64,000 bases of DNA from contig NC_052472.1 of the NCBI RefSeq assembly GCF_009730915.1, positions 1,178,001 through 1,242,000 on the forward strand, written 5' to 3'. Each line of letters starts with the position of its first letter. Position 1 is the first letter of the stretch. Source of the stretch: Dioscorea cayenensis subsp. rotundata. Lineage: Eukaryota; Streptophyta; Magnoliopsida; Dioscoreales; Dioscoreaceae. The notes beneath the pieces are model-generated. The model searched no databases and was not told where the DNA came from. It saw only the letters and a list, made by a program, of their open reading frames with translations. A program made the position numbers and the translations under genes. Positions 1-12,007 of this stretch are shown in pieces.

Positions 1-977
1 GTCAAGACTGATGGATCTAAATGTGGAGTGAAATTATATTGTTCTGATTTACCACAAAAGCGTTCTCCAGAGAAAAAGATAAGTGGATCTGCATACTATT
101 TTTGTCCGACTGAAGATGAAGATGTTTGTCCAACATGTCTTGAAGGTACACCATAATAAATTCTTTTTCATTCTTTATCTTAACAAGAGTCTTCTTTTTA
201 TGAGAAATTTTAGTATTTAAAAAGTAGATATAATGACAGGGAGAAAAATGTGGAAGTGCAATTTTGATCATGAAATATAACTTTATGTTTACTTTAGTCC
301 TTGAACTTAAAACATGTTCATGTTTGTCCTTTGACTTAGAAGAAGCTTAAACTATGAACCATGAGCTGTTTAAGTCCTTGAACTATTTTTTAATATTCAT
401 GTTGGTCTCTCAACTCAAAACATGTTTGTGTAATCATGTTTGTCAGTTAACTAAGAAGATAGTTTTTGATCCTTGCACCAAGACGATGTTTTTCATTCCC
501 AAAATAAACTTTTGGCTATAACTCAATACATCACAAAAGAAATTGTTTGCTGAATGACTTCTTGATACTTCTAAATTAGTGATACATGCCGAATCAAGCA
601 AAAAATACAGAGATTGTGAACTGAATGATAAATGATAATTCTTAGTTTTTGAACTCAATTTTCATGTCATGCAAGGATTACATCAAATATTCAATCACAT
701 GATCATCGATTTTGCAGAATATACTCTTGAAAACCCGAAGATAACACTGCAATGTTCCCATGATTACCATCTAAGTTGCATATATGAATGGATGGAGAGA
801 AGTGAAGCTTGCCCAGTCTGCGGAAAGGTAATTAATTTTTCTCAACTATCACCATAATCAAACTTTTACCTTAATCTGTAAAACTCTGTTATCTGTTTTC
901 TTTTACCATATTACTGTTATTAATCTGACATTCTTACCTACTAATTTTTTTAGATAATGATGTTCGTGGAAACGTAA
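1..977 (+). CDS. RING-H2 E3 ubiquitin ligase, 3' part (copy 1)
   Basis: This is the C-terminal part of a small RING-H2 ligase of the Arabidopsis At3g02290 type; its 5' exons lie left of the window. Exons are 1-145, 718-827 and 954-977 (stop TAA 975-977), with introns 146-717 and 828-953 that all obey GT-AG and join in frame. The exon 1-145 product ends DEDVCPTCLE. The next exon supplies CSHDYHLSC and EACPVC, which completes a C3H2C3 zinc-binding set, and the last exon encodes only IMMFVET. Such RING domains recruit an E2 and transfer ubiquitin; the substrate cannot be read from sequence. The second copy (49718-52229) is complete and nearly identical, differing here by L for P in the EYT(L/P)EN stretch. 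Family assignment is strong; function beyond E3 activity is unknown. Confidence 0.9.
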
Positions 978-2431
978 TGATCGATCTCAATCTCAGCATC
1001 GAAATGTTAATATTGTGAAGAATTCCAGACTGATATGTTGCTTGGTGTAAATCTTTCTTTTGACTTTGTACATAAGCTTCATTTTCAATGGTTCAGTGGT
1101 TATATTTATTTATTTATTTTTGGTGTGAGGAAAGTTAAATTGTTTATTTGATTCATAATTTGGTCAAATTCACTCTGTATATATAAATACAGTAACAAAA
1201 ATTTGGTGAAATTTGTAGTGTTTCTTGAGAATTTACTAATAGAGCTTCTACCATATGTTTGGTTACCCTGTTTCCTGTTTCCTTTTTTTAGTATTTTAAT
1301 TTTTTTTCATTTAATATTTCTTTTTTTATTTAGTTAATTATATTTATTCTTGGAATAAGCATGGTTTATATTTTTAATTTTTGAATTTTACTTTATTTTT
1401 AGCAAATGATTTGTTTTTGGACAGAAAATGAAAACAGAAAACAGGGAACAATGAAATTAAATTTGAACCCCCTACAAATTATTTTATATTAAAAATAATT
1501 GTATTTTAGATTTATGGTTAATTTTTAAGTATGATATTAAAATTATGGATGAAGGTGTACTTAATACTATAATTATTTTATTTAATGGACAGTATTTATT
1601 TATATTTTTTAAAACATATGGATTGAAAAAAAATTAGAAAGAATAATACAATGAAATTTTGATTTTTTTCCCCCTTTTTTTTAAAAAATTAACATTCTGA
1701 AACTCATTATTTGTAAAGTTTGAGTTAAAATTAGAAACAAACCCAACAACTTTTTTCTCAAGAAACAAATAAAAAATAATGCTAAATTAAACTTAAATTC
1801 AAGTATATTTTTGATGTCATATATATAAGCCCAAAAATTTATAATTATAAACTATAACCCTTAAAAAGAACATTAGTAACTTTTTCAATCAACAAATTTG
1901 AGTATTTAATTCCAAACAAAATTAAGAACCAGAAAGTTTCTCATGAAATAAAGAAAATAATTAACAAATATATTACTTAATCTATTTTTAAAACAAAATA
2001 ATGGCGATAGTTAGTTGTTGAGTGAAGCATCTATTTTTCTTTTCATTTTTTTTCACGCATACACATTAATCTTCAACTATGTTTTGAAAAGTCGAACACT
2101 CGAGTGTGACCTTTTATATGGGAATTAATTATATTACTATTCGGCTATTGTAGTGATGGTGTCTATATATCATTATTTTATATCTTTTGTCTATAATTAA
2201 AATATCAATTATCCTCTTTTTGTCACAACTTTTATGTATAACCATGTCTATAACTCATATAATCAACCATTTAAAAACAAGTTGCTAAGAAACAAAGTTA
2301 AGGAACACATGAAAATTAAGCACAAGTACAACAACAAACAAAAGTGTTTAGATATATATAACTAGAATGCAAACATACACTAAACTTGATCTGCCATGTC
2401 TTAATTGATAACTTAATTCTTTTGCTCAAAG
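978..2431. other. AT-rich spacer between RING and YABBY genes
   Basis: No coding signal is seen. It holds the 3' untranslated regions of the two converging genes and one candidate MITE (1262-1449). The rest is AT-rich sequence without recognisable structure. Confidence 0.7.
1262..1449. mobile_element. Candidate short TIR element (MITE), copy 1
   Basis: The left end reads GTTACCCTGTTTCCTGTTTC. The right end, read on the other strand, begins GTTCCCTGTTTTCTGTTTTC, giving about 20 bp of imperfect terminal inverted repeat around 188 bp of AT-rich, non-coding sequence. No clear target-site duplication is visible, so the superfamily is not assigned. The same element is at 52520-52711 in the other block. 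Confidence 0.45.
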
Positions 2432-3491
2432 TTACTTCAATGCATTCAAGCTCTCTATGATGAAACCATTAGCACTCTCCTGAAAAACACACACCAAATT
2501 AACTATCATCTTGAACATCATCATAACATAACATGTATTTCACAAGAAGAGTTAATTAATAATTTTACTGGGTCTTTCTTTTACTGAAGATGAAGCAGCA
2601 GTCGAAGTTTCGGGGATCGCGATTTCTTGCCCACTGATCAAAATACATTGAAAAAAACATTAGTGAAGACACTAGTGATAGTTTGAGTACTATATATAGT
2701 TCAATGTTTTATATATGAAGTGCATGCATATCTTACATTTTTCGCCGCCATGCTAAATGCTTCTCTATGAGGAATGTTGGGCTTTTCGGCTTTTATTCTC
2801 TGAATTTCCTCTCTACAAATTAAAATTTTCATCATCTATTCATATATTTAGATCAATAATGTTAGAACAATAATACTGTTTATGATCAACGTGAATCACG
2901 ATCCAACACAATGATAATCGAACGTCCATGATATCTACGTAACGTTCATAGAGATATATAAATTCTATATATATATATATATATATTACTTCATAAAACG
3001 GTTGTAGGCAGATGGAAGTCTGTGTTTCTTCTCTGGAGCTGAAATTAAGAAATGTAGAATCAAAGAAAGAAGATGTATTGAAGAAAAAGACGATGAAATG
3101 ATATCGAAGGAGGTATACGTTTAACAACAAATGGTGCAGATGGAGTTGAAGGATCAGTGGAAGTGGAAGAAGAAGACTGAGGTAATTGGTTGCTGCTCTT
3201 CCTGCAGTCACTGCATGTACCCTAATATGATTCATGATAAACAGATTAATTAATTAATTATTATGATGAAAAAAATTAATTAATTATAAAAAGAATTTTA
3301 TTGTACCTGAAAAGTGATGTGAGGATGATCAGAAGAAGAAGAAGAAGAGGATAGAGAATGGAGTAATGATCTGGGACTGAGGAAGGAGAGATGGTTGCAG
3401 TGGCCACACTTGACAGTGACTGTGTCCATGAGTCTCTTGCATGGAACTCCAACCTGTAATAATGCAAATAAGTTCTTAATTAGTGGGGATG

Positions 3492-3557
<66 letters not shown>

Positions 3558-3695
3558 ATGATCCGAGAGTGTTGAGGAGGATGTAGTATGGCTGATGGAC
3601 AGAGGGAGGGATATATAGAGAGAAAGATTAGTTATCATGAGGCAGTATGTGCAACGAACGGCATAGATGCTCAGTGGGAGTCTCACTAATTCCAT
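2432..3695 (-). CDS. DL: YABBY transcription factor, DROOPING LEAF/CRABS CLAW type (copy 1, with sequence lesions)
   Basis: Seven minus-strand exons: about 3637-3695, 3307-3453, 3119-3221, 2990-3038, 2737-2812, about 2572-2633 and 2432-2479. The C2C2 zinc finger spans exons 1-2 (CTYC and KCGHC). The HMG-like YABBY domain spans exons 3-6 (VVKPPEKKHR, LPSAYNRFM, EEIQRIKAEK, REAFSMAAKN). The order and wording match rice DL closely, including a CSDCRK stretch like rice CTDCRR. DL/CRC proteins are nuclear DNA-binding regulators of carpel identity, nectary and, in monocots, leaf midrib. Here exon 1 loses about 17 bases including its splice donor, and exon 6 reads WARNRDPR where the family has WAKCDPR and also loses its donor. 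Exons 2-5 and 7 are clean. Copy 2 is intact exactly where this one is broken, which favours sequence error over decay. Confidence 0.88.
3494..3553. repeat. (GA)n microsatellite in YABBY intron 1
   Basis: About 30 uninterrupted GA units lie between exons 1 and 2 of the YABBY gene. In copy 2 the tract (54789-54846) is interrupted by GCGAC. On the gene's strand it is a (TC)n tract, a common feature of plant 5' gene regions. Confidence 0.9.
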
Positions 3696-3721
3696 CAAAA
3701 GTAAATTATAAGAAGAAGATG

Positions 3722-4065
3722 AGTGTGTGTGTGTGTGTGTGTGTGTTTTGAAGAGACAAGAGAAGAAGAAGAAGAAGAAGAAAGATTTTTAGAAGTATAA
3801 GAAGGAGAAGAAAAAGTGATAGAGAGTGAGAGAGAGAGAGAGATTTGTAGAAGAAGAAGGAGAAGAGATAAAAAGATTGAATTATAGAGAATAGGATGAA
3901 GATAAGAAGAAATGGTTCTTAAAAAAGGAGGAGAAGAAAAAAGAGAGATGGATTTATAGAAGAAGAAGAAGAAGAAGAAGAAGAAGATGATGATGATATA
4001 TAACAGATGAATTATGGAAGAAGAAGAAGTAGAAGAAGGAGAGCTAGAGAATGGTAGATCTTAAT

Positions 4066-4096
<31 letters not shown>

Positions 4097-4112
4097 AAGA
4101 AGAAGAAGAAGA
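3722..4112. repeat. Purine-rich upstream region with (GT)n and (GAA)n tracts
   Basis: Directly upstream of the YABBY start codon are (GT)n at 3722-3746 and several (GAA)n tracts (about 3762-3781, 3958-3987, 4069-4111). In copy 2 the last tract is a GAA/GAAA mixture (55380-55453). It probably forms the 5' leader and core promoter of the YABBY gene, where pyrimidine-rich transcripts are common. No clear TATA box was identified. Confidence 0.7.
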
Positions 4113-5853
4113 GAGATGGTAAGGGTCTCTTGAGGAGAGGATTGAAGAGAAGGAAAAGATAGGGTTTTGAAGAGGGAGAGATTGAGAGATGGGTATGATA
4201 AGAAGGGTTGGTTTTCCATTCTTGGAAATAATGCCTGCGTGGTCTACCTTGGAAGTCTTTTAGTGTACAGTTGAGTTGAAAATAATTGATATATATATAT
4301 ATATATATAATTCATAATATATAGATTCTTTCTTTGTGAGTTAAATCTCAAATTAAAGCCAAAAGGAGGCCAGTGATGGTGGTGGTGAGATGTTCTATGA
4401 ATTTTCATGTAATTGAGAGTTTCTTTTTACCCTTCTGTTTTCTTCCTTTTGTTTTGGAGTTTCAAATTTATATTGCTAGTAACTTTTATCAATCTTTCAT
4501 CTTTTCATCATTTTTCTGATAAAAAGTTGGTTTTTTTCCTTTTGTTTTCTTGTATCAATCATTTCCCTTTCATTCTTGTATCATGATTACTTTTGTTTTC
4601 TTTTAGATTATTTTTTATTTATATTTTGTAAAAACAGTGTTTTTATTGGTTTGAATAAATTTTACAATAATATTCATAATTTTACAAATGAAAAACTTGT
4701 TTTTGGACCTAAAATTAAAATTTTTTTTACCTAAATGAGCACAACATATGTGTAAACTCATGAATCCATGTGGTAAATAGATACTTTGGTGATTGGATTT
4801 GGATATATATATATATATATATATATATACTATAAGCATTATATGATTTTTTTATAATATTCATGAATAAACAATCATCTACTTTATCAGAAAGATCAAA
4901 GGAAATTTTGTATAAAATGTGAACTTATAAAAAGAATAAAAAAAGTTATGAAGAAAATGAAAAACAAATCTTTGTGGCTTGTGAGCAATAATAGCTCTTA
5001 TATAAACTCAATCATCAATGAACTAATTGGCACATAATTCCAAGACCAAGGCACTTCATATCAACAATTATAAATGAATTATCTAAAAAGTTACATGATA
5101 ATTCCAAATGAAAAGATGAGCAATATATACAACATTTTTCACTAAAAAGCAAGAATCATCATTCACAACCAAAGGCCCCCCTTTTCTATTCTCTTTGTCA
5201 CAATTGTGGATATAGTGTGAGATACACTTGTATATTAATCAAAGGATATCCTAATATTTCTAACTATTAATTATATTAAAAAAGGATTAAGATTTTACAA
5301 CATTATAGTTAAGAAGTGAAAAAATCTAAACACTAAACTCTTCTTAAACATTCATATTGTTAATTACAAATAATTCTAAACACTATATTTTTCTTCTACA
5401 ATGTTTAATCTAATTATATAACAGTGAACCAAGTACATAAAAGTGTATTTGGAAAAAGAGAAAAATAACAATATTCCAAGACGTGTATGTATATATGTAT
5501 AACTGTAGCATGAGACGATGATATCTCAGAAATGCTAAGAAAATTAGGCATCGATCTAGATTATGTATGGTAATAAAATGATGGTCAATTTGTTTAAAAT
5601 TAATGAAGGGCAAGTGGTAACTCTTTTTCTCAATCTCCTTGTTTTTCTTTAGTATTTCTTTATAATTAGCCATTGCGTCACCGAGCAAAACATCTCTTTC
5701 TTTGATCTTAAGTTTTGTCTAAACATAAGTCTTAAGCCTAATGAAAATTATTCGGTGTTCCATTAGATACTAGTCACTAAGTTAACTTAATTAGCCTTCT
5801 AATCATGCAAAAGAAAATCACAATTCTTTCTCTCTCTCTCTCTCTCTCTCTCT

Positions 5854-5887
<34 letters not shown>

Positions 5888-6105
5888 CAAAGATTAACAA
5901 GATATAATGATAGAAGAGCTTCAAGTAAATTAAAACACGCATAGATTGAGAGAGAGTTTCAAGTAATTAATGTTTACCTCCCTCCATTTGAAGGTAATTT
6001 TTCTATGATTTACAATACCAAATAAATATTGGTACACAACTTTACTGTCCCTCAGTTATTTTCTCCTTAACAATTAATTTGAAAATTCTAATTGATGTAC
6101 ATAAT

Positions 6106-6151
<46 letters not shown>

Positions 6152-6434
6152 CTACCATGTAGTAATATTGGAAGATTAAATAAAAGTGAAAAGGTGATCA
6201 TGTACAAACTTTCTCTCTCTCTCTGTCTCTTTGATTGTCTGCCTCTCTGACAAATAAGGACAACAAGAAATGAAAGGAAGGGATCAAAGGTAGGCATGAA
6301 TGAAAAGAAAGTAGTAGGTTCTGGTCCTACAGTTAGAGGTCCATTGACACACAGAGAAAGAGACAGTGATAGCGACACTACTGCCTGCCTACACTAGTAA
6401 CACTAGTCACTATATTATTCCCGTTTTCAGTATT

Positions 6435-6492
6435 TGGCGGGAAGGCCATGTAGGCGCCCACACTCTTACCATCTTTGTATAACTTCCCGCCA
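6435..6492. promoter_or_regulatory. Paired E2F-like sites in inverted orientation (copy 1)
   Basis: TGGCGGGAAG at 6435-6444 is matched exactly by its reverse complement CTTCCCGCCA at 6483-6492, with 38 bases between. Each arm with its preceding T-rich flank fits the plant E2F/DP consensus (TTTSSCGC type). They sit at the head of a CT-rich stretch (6490-6580) that looks like a promoter or 5' leader, but no coding exon follows. The same arrangement is present in copy 2. Function is inferred from the motif only. Confidence 0.4.
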
Positions 6493-8410
6493 TTGCCGCC
6501 CTCTTGTCCCTTCTCCTCATCCTCCTCTTCTTTTCACCTTCATCACCTTAATTCTTCACCTTTTCTCTCTCTCTTTATATATATATATATATTATATATA
6601 TATTTATATATTTAGATTGTAAAATATGATGAAACATAGTTCCTTTTGATTGAACTCTCTTTGTTTGTCTCCTTAACCACTTCAAGGCCACAATAATCTC
6701 ATCCCTTGTCCCCCTATCTCCCTCTCTGGTTTTTTTCTCTTTCCTTTGCCTTTGCCTCTTTTCACTTCTCCTTCTCCTTCTCCTTCTCTTTCTAATTAAA
6801 ATCATCAACAATATATATTCATATATACACAAATTAACTTACCTAGTACTATATATATAATGAGAGAGATGAGCTAGGGTTATACCTTCCATCTCAACAT
6901 CATCAGATATATTCAGCTACATATATATATATATATACTTGCATTCATATATGCATACATGCATGTACATATTTATATATACACACAGAGAGAGTGAATG
7001 AGGTGATATACACACATATATATATATATATATACATGCATGCATGACATATTTATATAGATATCTTTATGTATAGAGAGAGTGAGTGAGATCAAAGCAT
7101 GCATCGATGTAAATATATGTGCATGTATATTTATATCTGGATTTGATTTCTCTCGGTTGAAAACAATAAAAAAATGTCAATAAATAGATAAATAAAAATT
7201 CTCCTTATAAATATTATGGAATATATGTATGTATGTATATATATATATATGTAGGTTATCATCTTCACATTCAAAGGATGATAACTCTTGCTTTTCTTTG
7301 CCAAGTGAGAAGTTGAGAAATCAATTTCTCTTTCACAATATTGGTTGAAATGAGTGACTTATCCACCTTATTTTAATAATATAATTTGAGTAATTTATTT
7401 TAATCATTATCAGTTTGTTTTGATTTATCATCGTAAAATTTTTGTAACTTTTCTTATCGCATGGCTGGGACATGGTAGAATTCGCATTTAGCTTCTTAGA
7501 ATTTTTAAAATATATTACTTATTATAAAAGTTATGACCACTTAATTTTTATATTTATTTCAGATTCACTCATTCGCTAACATAATGTAATTCTTTAAAAA
7601 TTGAATTAATCGATGTTATATATAGGACTAAACCACTGAATCACTAATTAATGATTTCTAAACATTCCGATATCAATATATATAGTGTTAGCACCAGACC
7701 TACAAGTATTAATTACCTCATTCCAAGATTAAAAGCAGTTAAGCTCAATAACTAATTTAGATTGACTTAGTTAAATGATGTCAATTATCAAATGCTAGAA
7801 ATTATAGATACTCAACAAAAATATCCACTAATTAATTCTTTATTTTCAATGCTTGTACATTCTACAATATAAATTAGTTCCATTTCAACTTCATGGAATC
7901 AAAAGTATTTTCACATTATATCTACAATCACATCCAACCAAACATTGCCTTTGTATGATTAAACATAATTTCCTTAAACAAATAATTTCTATAATAAAAT
8001 TAATTATGTGGATGAAAAGACATTTATGAATATTGTGAACCTTAGAAGAAATTAATTGCTGTGATATATATAGAGTAGTTTGTAGGATGGTCCTGATTAA
8101 TTAAATCTTCTCATGCGCATGTTTATGAATCTTTTATAGTGGGCAAATATGAACGGTGCAGCCTTGATTGACTTCACATGCATCTCATTGATGTGAATGT
8201 ACTGTGTTGTTTGATCCAAGTTGAGTAAGGCTCAAATAAAAAGGAGTTCCATAGAGACTTCTTTTTTAGGCAGGTTAACATTATTTTTTCTTGGTTTCTC
8301 ATTTGAAACCAGTCAAACTGATTTGAGCCTTCACTGATCTATCTATAAAGTTCACCATTTTCACTTTCAATATTTAATAATAATAATAAATAATAATAAT
8401 AATAATAATC

Positions 8411-8628
8411 ATAATAATAATTTCAATGGGATCATTTGGAGTCATATATATTATGAAATTCGTTTTATTTGGAGTGCCAATTTATTTATCTAATAATTTA
8501 TTATTTATTACTAATAATAAAAATAATAATTTCAATGGGATCATTTGGAGTCATATATATTATGAAATTCGTTTTATTTGTGGTGACAATTTGTTTATCT
8601 GATCATTTATTATTTATTTTACATAAAA
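8411..8628. repeat. Two-unit tandem repeat, period 109 bp (copy 1)
   Basis: The stretch starting TTTCAATGGGATCATTTGGA at 8421 recurs at 8530, and both units end in a TTATTTATT tract. The units differ by a few substitutions. An (AAT)n tract (8376-8420) lies just before it. The same pair is present at about 59744-59960. Confidence 0.85.
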
Positions 8629-11600
8629 AGGTACTAAGAATTCTAAGTATTTTCTTTTAATGAATTTTTACAACCGTATCAAGTTAAAAAATTGTAGAAT
8701 TTTAGTTAATGCGAACATAAGATAAGCAGCTGATTGTGTTAAAAAATCTAAACATGAATCGACCATTGCTTATTTATTTCGATATTATTTTATTATTTGT
8801 GATTTGCAATGTTTGACTTTGAATAATATAAAGTGAAACAATCATAACTCAATCTTTTACTGAGTCGACTATAGTTCTGAATTGACCAATTTGATAGAGC
8901 CAAAACAAAAGATAATTGTTATGAAGAATGTAGGTTCAATTGAACAAAGGTGAGATTTAATAATTTTATCATTATTGAGATTAAAAGTGGCTTAGCTTGG
9001 CTAATTATATGTCTTAATAAATATGGTTAAGTTACAAACCCTCAATTTTCAAGTTGGACAAGAATTATATAAATTATATTAATTGTACAAATATATATTA
9101 AAAAATGGATAATTATAATGAGGTTGATAATGTATATATATGTTTATGTTTTTTAAAATAAACTCAACAAGTGAAAGCATTCCTCTATATAAAAATAATT
9201 TCAATGGAAAGCATTGCAAATTTTTATTAATTAAAATATTCAAATGCTACAAAGTTTATATAGGTTTGAATTTCATTGATCTCTCAAGTTTTAGGGAAGA
9301 TCTTATTATTGTCTAAAAAAAAATTTCCAATTATTTTTTTCTGCTTCCTTCTAATTAATTGATAATTATTATTTCAATATAATCAATTGTCACAAATAAA
9401 TTTAAAAAAAAGTTAACATCAACTACTTGAATGTAAGAATTCACTTCATTAAGGCATTGGAGACAAAACTCTTCACCTCTACCAACCATATATAAGTTAA
9501 TATGAAAAATAGAAAAATAGATAAAAATCATGTATGGTTGGATCATGGTGGAAGTTGAAGTAGTGGAACTGTGGAAGTAAATGAGAGAATTAATTGAATG
9601 TCAAAAGGGTTTGAAAATGAAATGAGAAATGGAATATACATGAGAGTTGATGAGCAACTTAGAAATTTGTGCATTGAGGTATGGGCAACATTTACAAGAT
9701 GGATGACAAGTTGTGATAAGATGGGTCACTACTCACATGATCATAAATTTTTGGAGAGAAAGATAAGATGTGACTAGTGAGATATGAGGGATGAGCACAC
9801 TTAAACATGTGAATTTAGAGAAGGATGCCTTTAAATTTAGAAAACTTAATTATTAAGAAAATAAAATGAAAAATAAAGCTGTTATTATAATTTTTTATTT
9901 TCCATGTGAAGAAAACCAAACTTTATTAGTCAAATTTAAGTGAACCAAAAACTTATTTAATTGAGCTTGGCCGGGTTGATCTAAGTTTGAGCTTGAGTGG
10001 GTCTGCTATAGGTGGATCTGAGCCCAATTGAATGAGAATTTTTTTTTAAATATAATTTTCAATTAAGATTAAATTACAAGATTATTAAAGATTTTTTTAT
10101 TAGCTAGGTATTAACTTTGGATTTAGGTTAATTAGATTAGTTTGAGCTAATAACCAAACACTGGAAAAGAGTGAGATCTATTGATGAGATTAGTTTGGAC
10201 TCATAACCATACACTTGAAAACCAACCCATTTTAAGTTCGACTATAAAGGTTTTGGCGCCTATATTTCTCATACCCATATGTTCGGTATTAAATTTAATA
10301 ATGTGTATTAAATGCTATTTACTCTTTCATAAAAATCTTCTCTAATGAAGACATAGAGACATCTGTATTTTGATTTTTTTTTTTTTTTACAAAGTGGGTA
10401 AATTACTTTGGGTTAGAGGCTCGGTATTAGTAGGATAAAGTATGTTCTTTGATATTTGTTTGGGCGACTGCATGATCTAAGAACTAGCACACATAGGTAT
10501 AAAGTTAATTTTTCAATGCTTGGTCAAATTAAAGGGGCTACATACCCAGACACAATTAATTTTTCTACATGCATTATACGTGCTCTCTCATAGCGGAGGC
10601 ACATAATTAATTCCTCATACGTGCTTCTGGGGATCAATCTTGAGCCTCCTCCCACACATTAGGAACCCTTCCACTCGATGGAGAGATCTTTGGTCTCCTA
10701 AACAAAATTTCATCATAAGAATAATAAAAATACAGAGAAAAAGACTTGCCAACAAGGTGATGCGCATCTTGTGTTTTTAAGAATAAGAACAACTCTTATG
10801 TTATAATATAAAATAAAATAGTGAAAATATAAGATAAACTACTCTATTGTAAGAAAGGTGAAAGTTATTTCATATTAATCCACACCAAAGTGAGATGGGG
10901 ATATATATATACTTAACCATTGGTTTAGACAATGAAGATGTGATCAAGAGCAATGATGACCGGCGCTGTTGACAACCTTTAGTCTTTTCTTAGTCCAGTA
11001 CTTGTTAGAAAAAACGTCTCATAGATGTCATCAAGCCCTAAATAACAAGGATGAATGCATTTTTAACATTTAACTGACTCAACCGAATAAGATTATTGCT
11101 AAAGTTAATTATATAATTATTTTTCAGATGTTAATTAAAACACTTTGTCAAGAACAAGGCAAGGCATGAACTCAAAAAAACTTATATAATAAAATGAGAT
11201 TAATATAACTTTATTGATATAGGAAAATAATACACCAAATAGCTATATATATAATATATCATTGCTTAAAACATTAAATAATCAACACATAGTGCTTTGC
11301 TTATTTTATAGCCAAAGTTTTGCATGTAAATATCTTAGTTAGGTCGCAACAAGTAATCTCATATAATTCTCCTTTTACTAGAGTAAAAGACCCTATAAAA
11401 CTTTACTATTCTTTGAAATTGGTTTCAATTAGAATTTCAAATATATAATATTATCTTTTGTCTTTTTTTTATTTAAAGATATAAATCATTATATTATTAT
11501 TACTCATTAATTATACCTATTTTTTTTCACCCATTTCTTGGTTTTTTATTATTGAGTCTTGTAATGAGTTCTCTTGTAGAACTACATTGGTTTTTCTAAG

Positions 11601-12007
11601 TAAATAAGATGTAAAAAAATATAAGATACACTTAAAGATAAAAATTAGAGATTTTAAATAATAGATATAATAAATTAATTATAAATTAAACATAAGATAA
11701 TAATACAAGAAAAAAAAACTAAATTATAAAATATATGGGCCCAAAAATAGATAATTAGTATTTAAAATCATATATATTATTTTTTGTATGATTTAAAATA
11801 TATAGTAAGAAATAAACCAAGATTCACCCTCTTTGCACTTGATTTGAAAATTTTAGCCCAATGTAATTGGGCTTGGGCTAAGATCTTGGGCCCAATTTGT
11901 TTGAGCCCATGAGGAACATTGCTCATCTTCACTAAAACCTTCACAAACCGACGCAGAGCTTTTGGCAATCGCCATTGATCCACAGATCAAGCTCTGGAGT
12001 TCTTCCG

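Larger units (their letters stand above)
4113..11960. other. 7.8-kb spacer between YABBY and TRM1, no gene recognised
   Basis: Both strands were read for coding exons, with special attention to a MADS box, which would be expected here from synteny; none was found. The region holds (TA)n tracts (4290-4309, 4805-4829, 5858-5885, 6110-6149, 6574-6603), a (TC)n tract (5827-5854), a CT-rich GC-bearing segment at 6420-6830, and a tandem repeat at 8411-8628. The rest is AT-rich with no recognised element. Confidence 0.65.

Noticed and set aside
6088-6832. Open frames of about 60-96 codons with YIYIYI, SLSLSL or RRRR runs (also at 3480-3698, 15566-15796, 40543-40866, 54619-55002, 57418-57712)
   Set aside because: Products of (TA)n, (TC)n or (GAA)n simple repeats with no family resemblance.
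8376-8420. CRISPR-like or satellite array at the AAT-rich repeat
   Set aside because: Only two 109-bp units and a microsatellite; no spacers, no array, and the genome is a plant's.
4113-11960. Hidden SEP-like MADS gene between DL and TRM1
   Set aside because: No MGRGRVELK-type start or K-domain text seen on either strand in either copy.
11777-11983. Minus-strand open frame MDQWRLPKALRRF upstream of TRM1 (again at 63064-63288)
   Set aside because: It overlaps the TRM1 promoter and 5' leader, has no family resemblance, and is conserved only because the whole block is duplicated.
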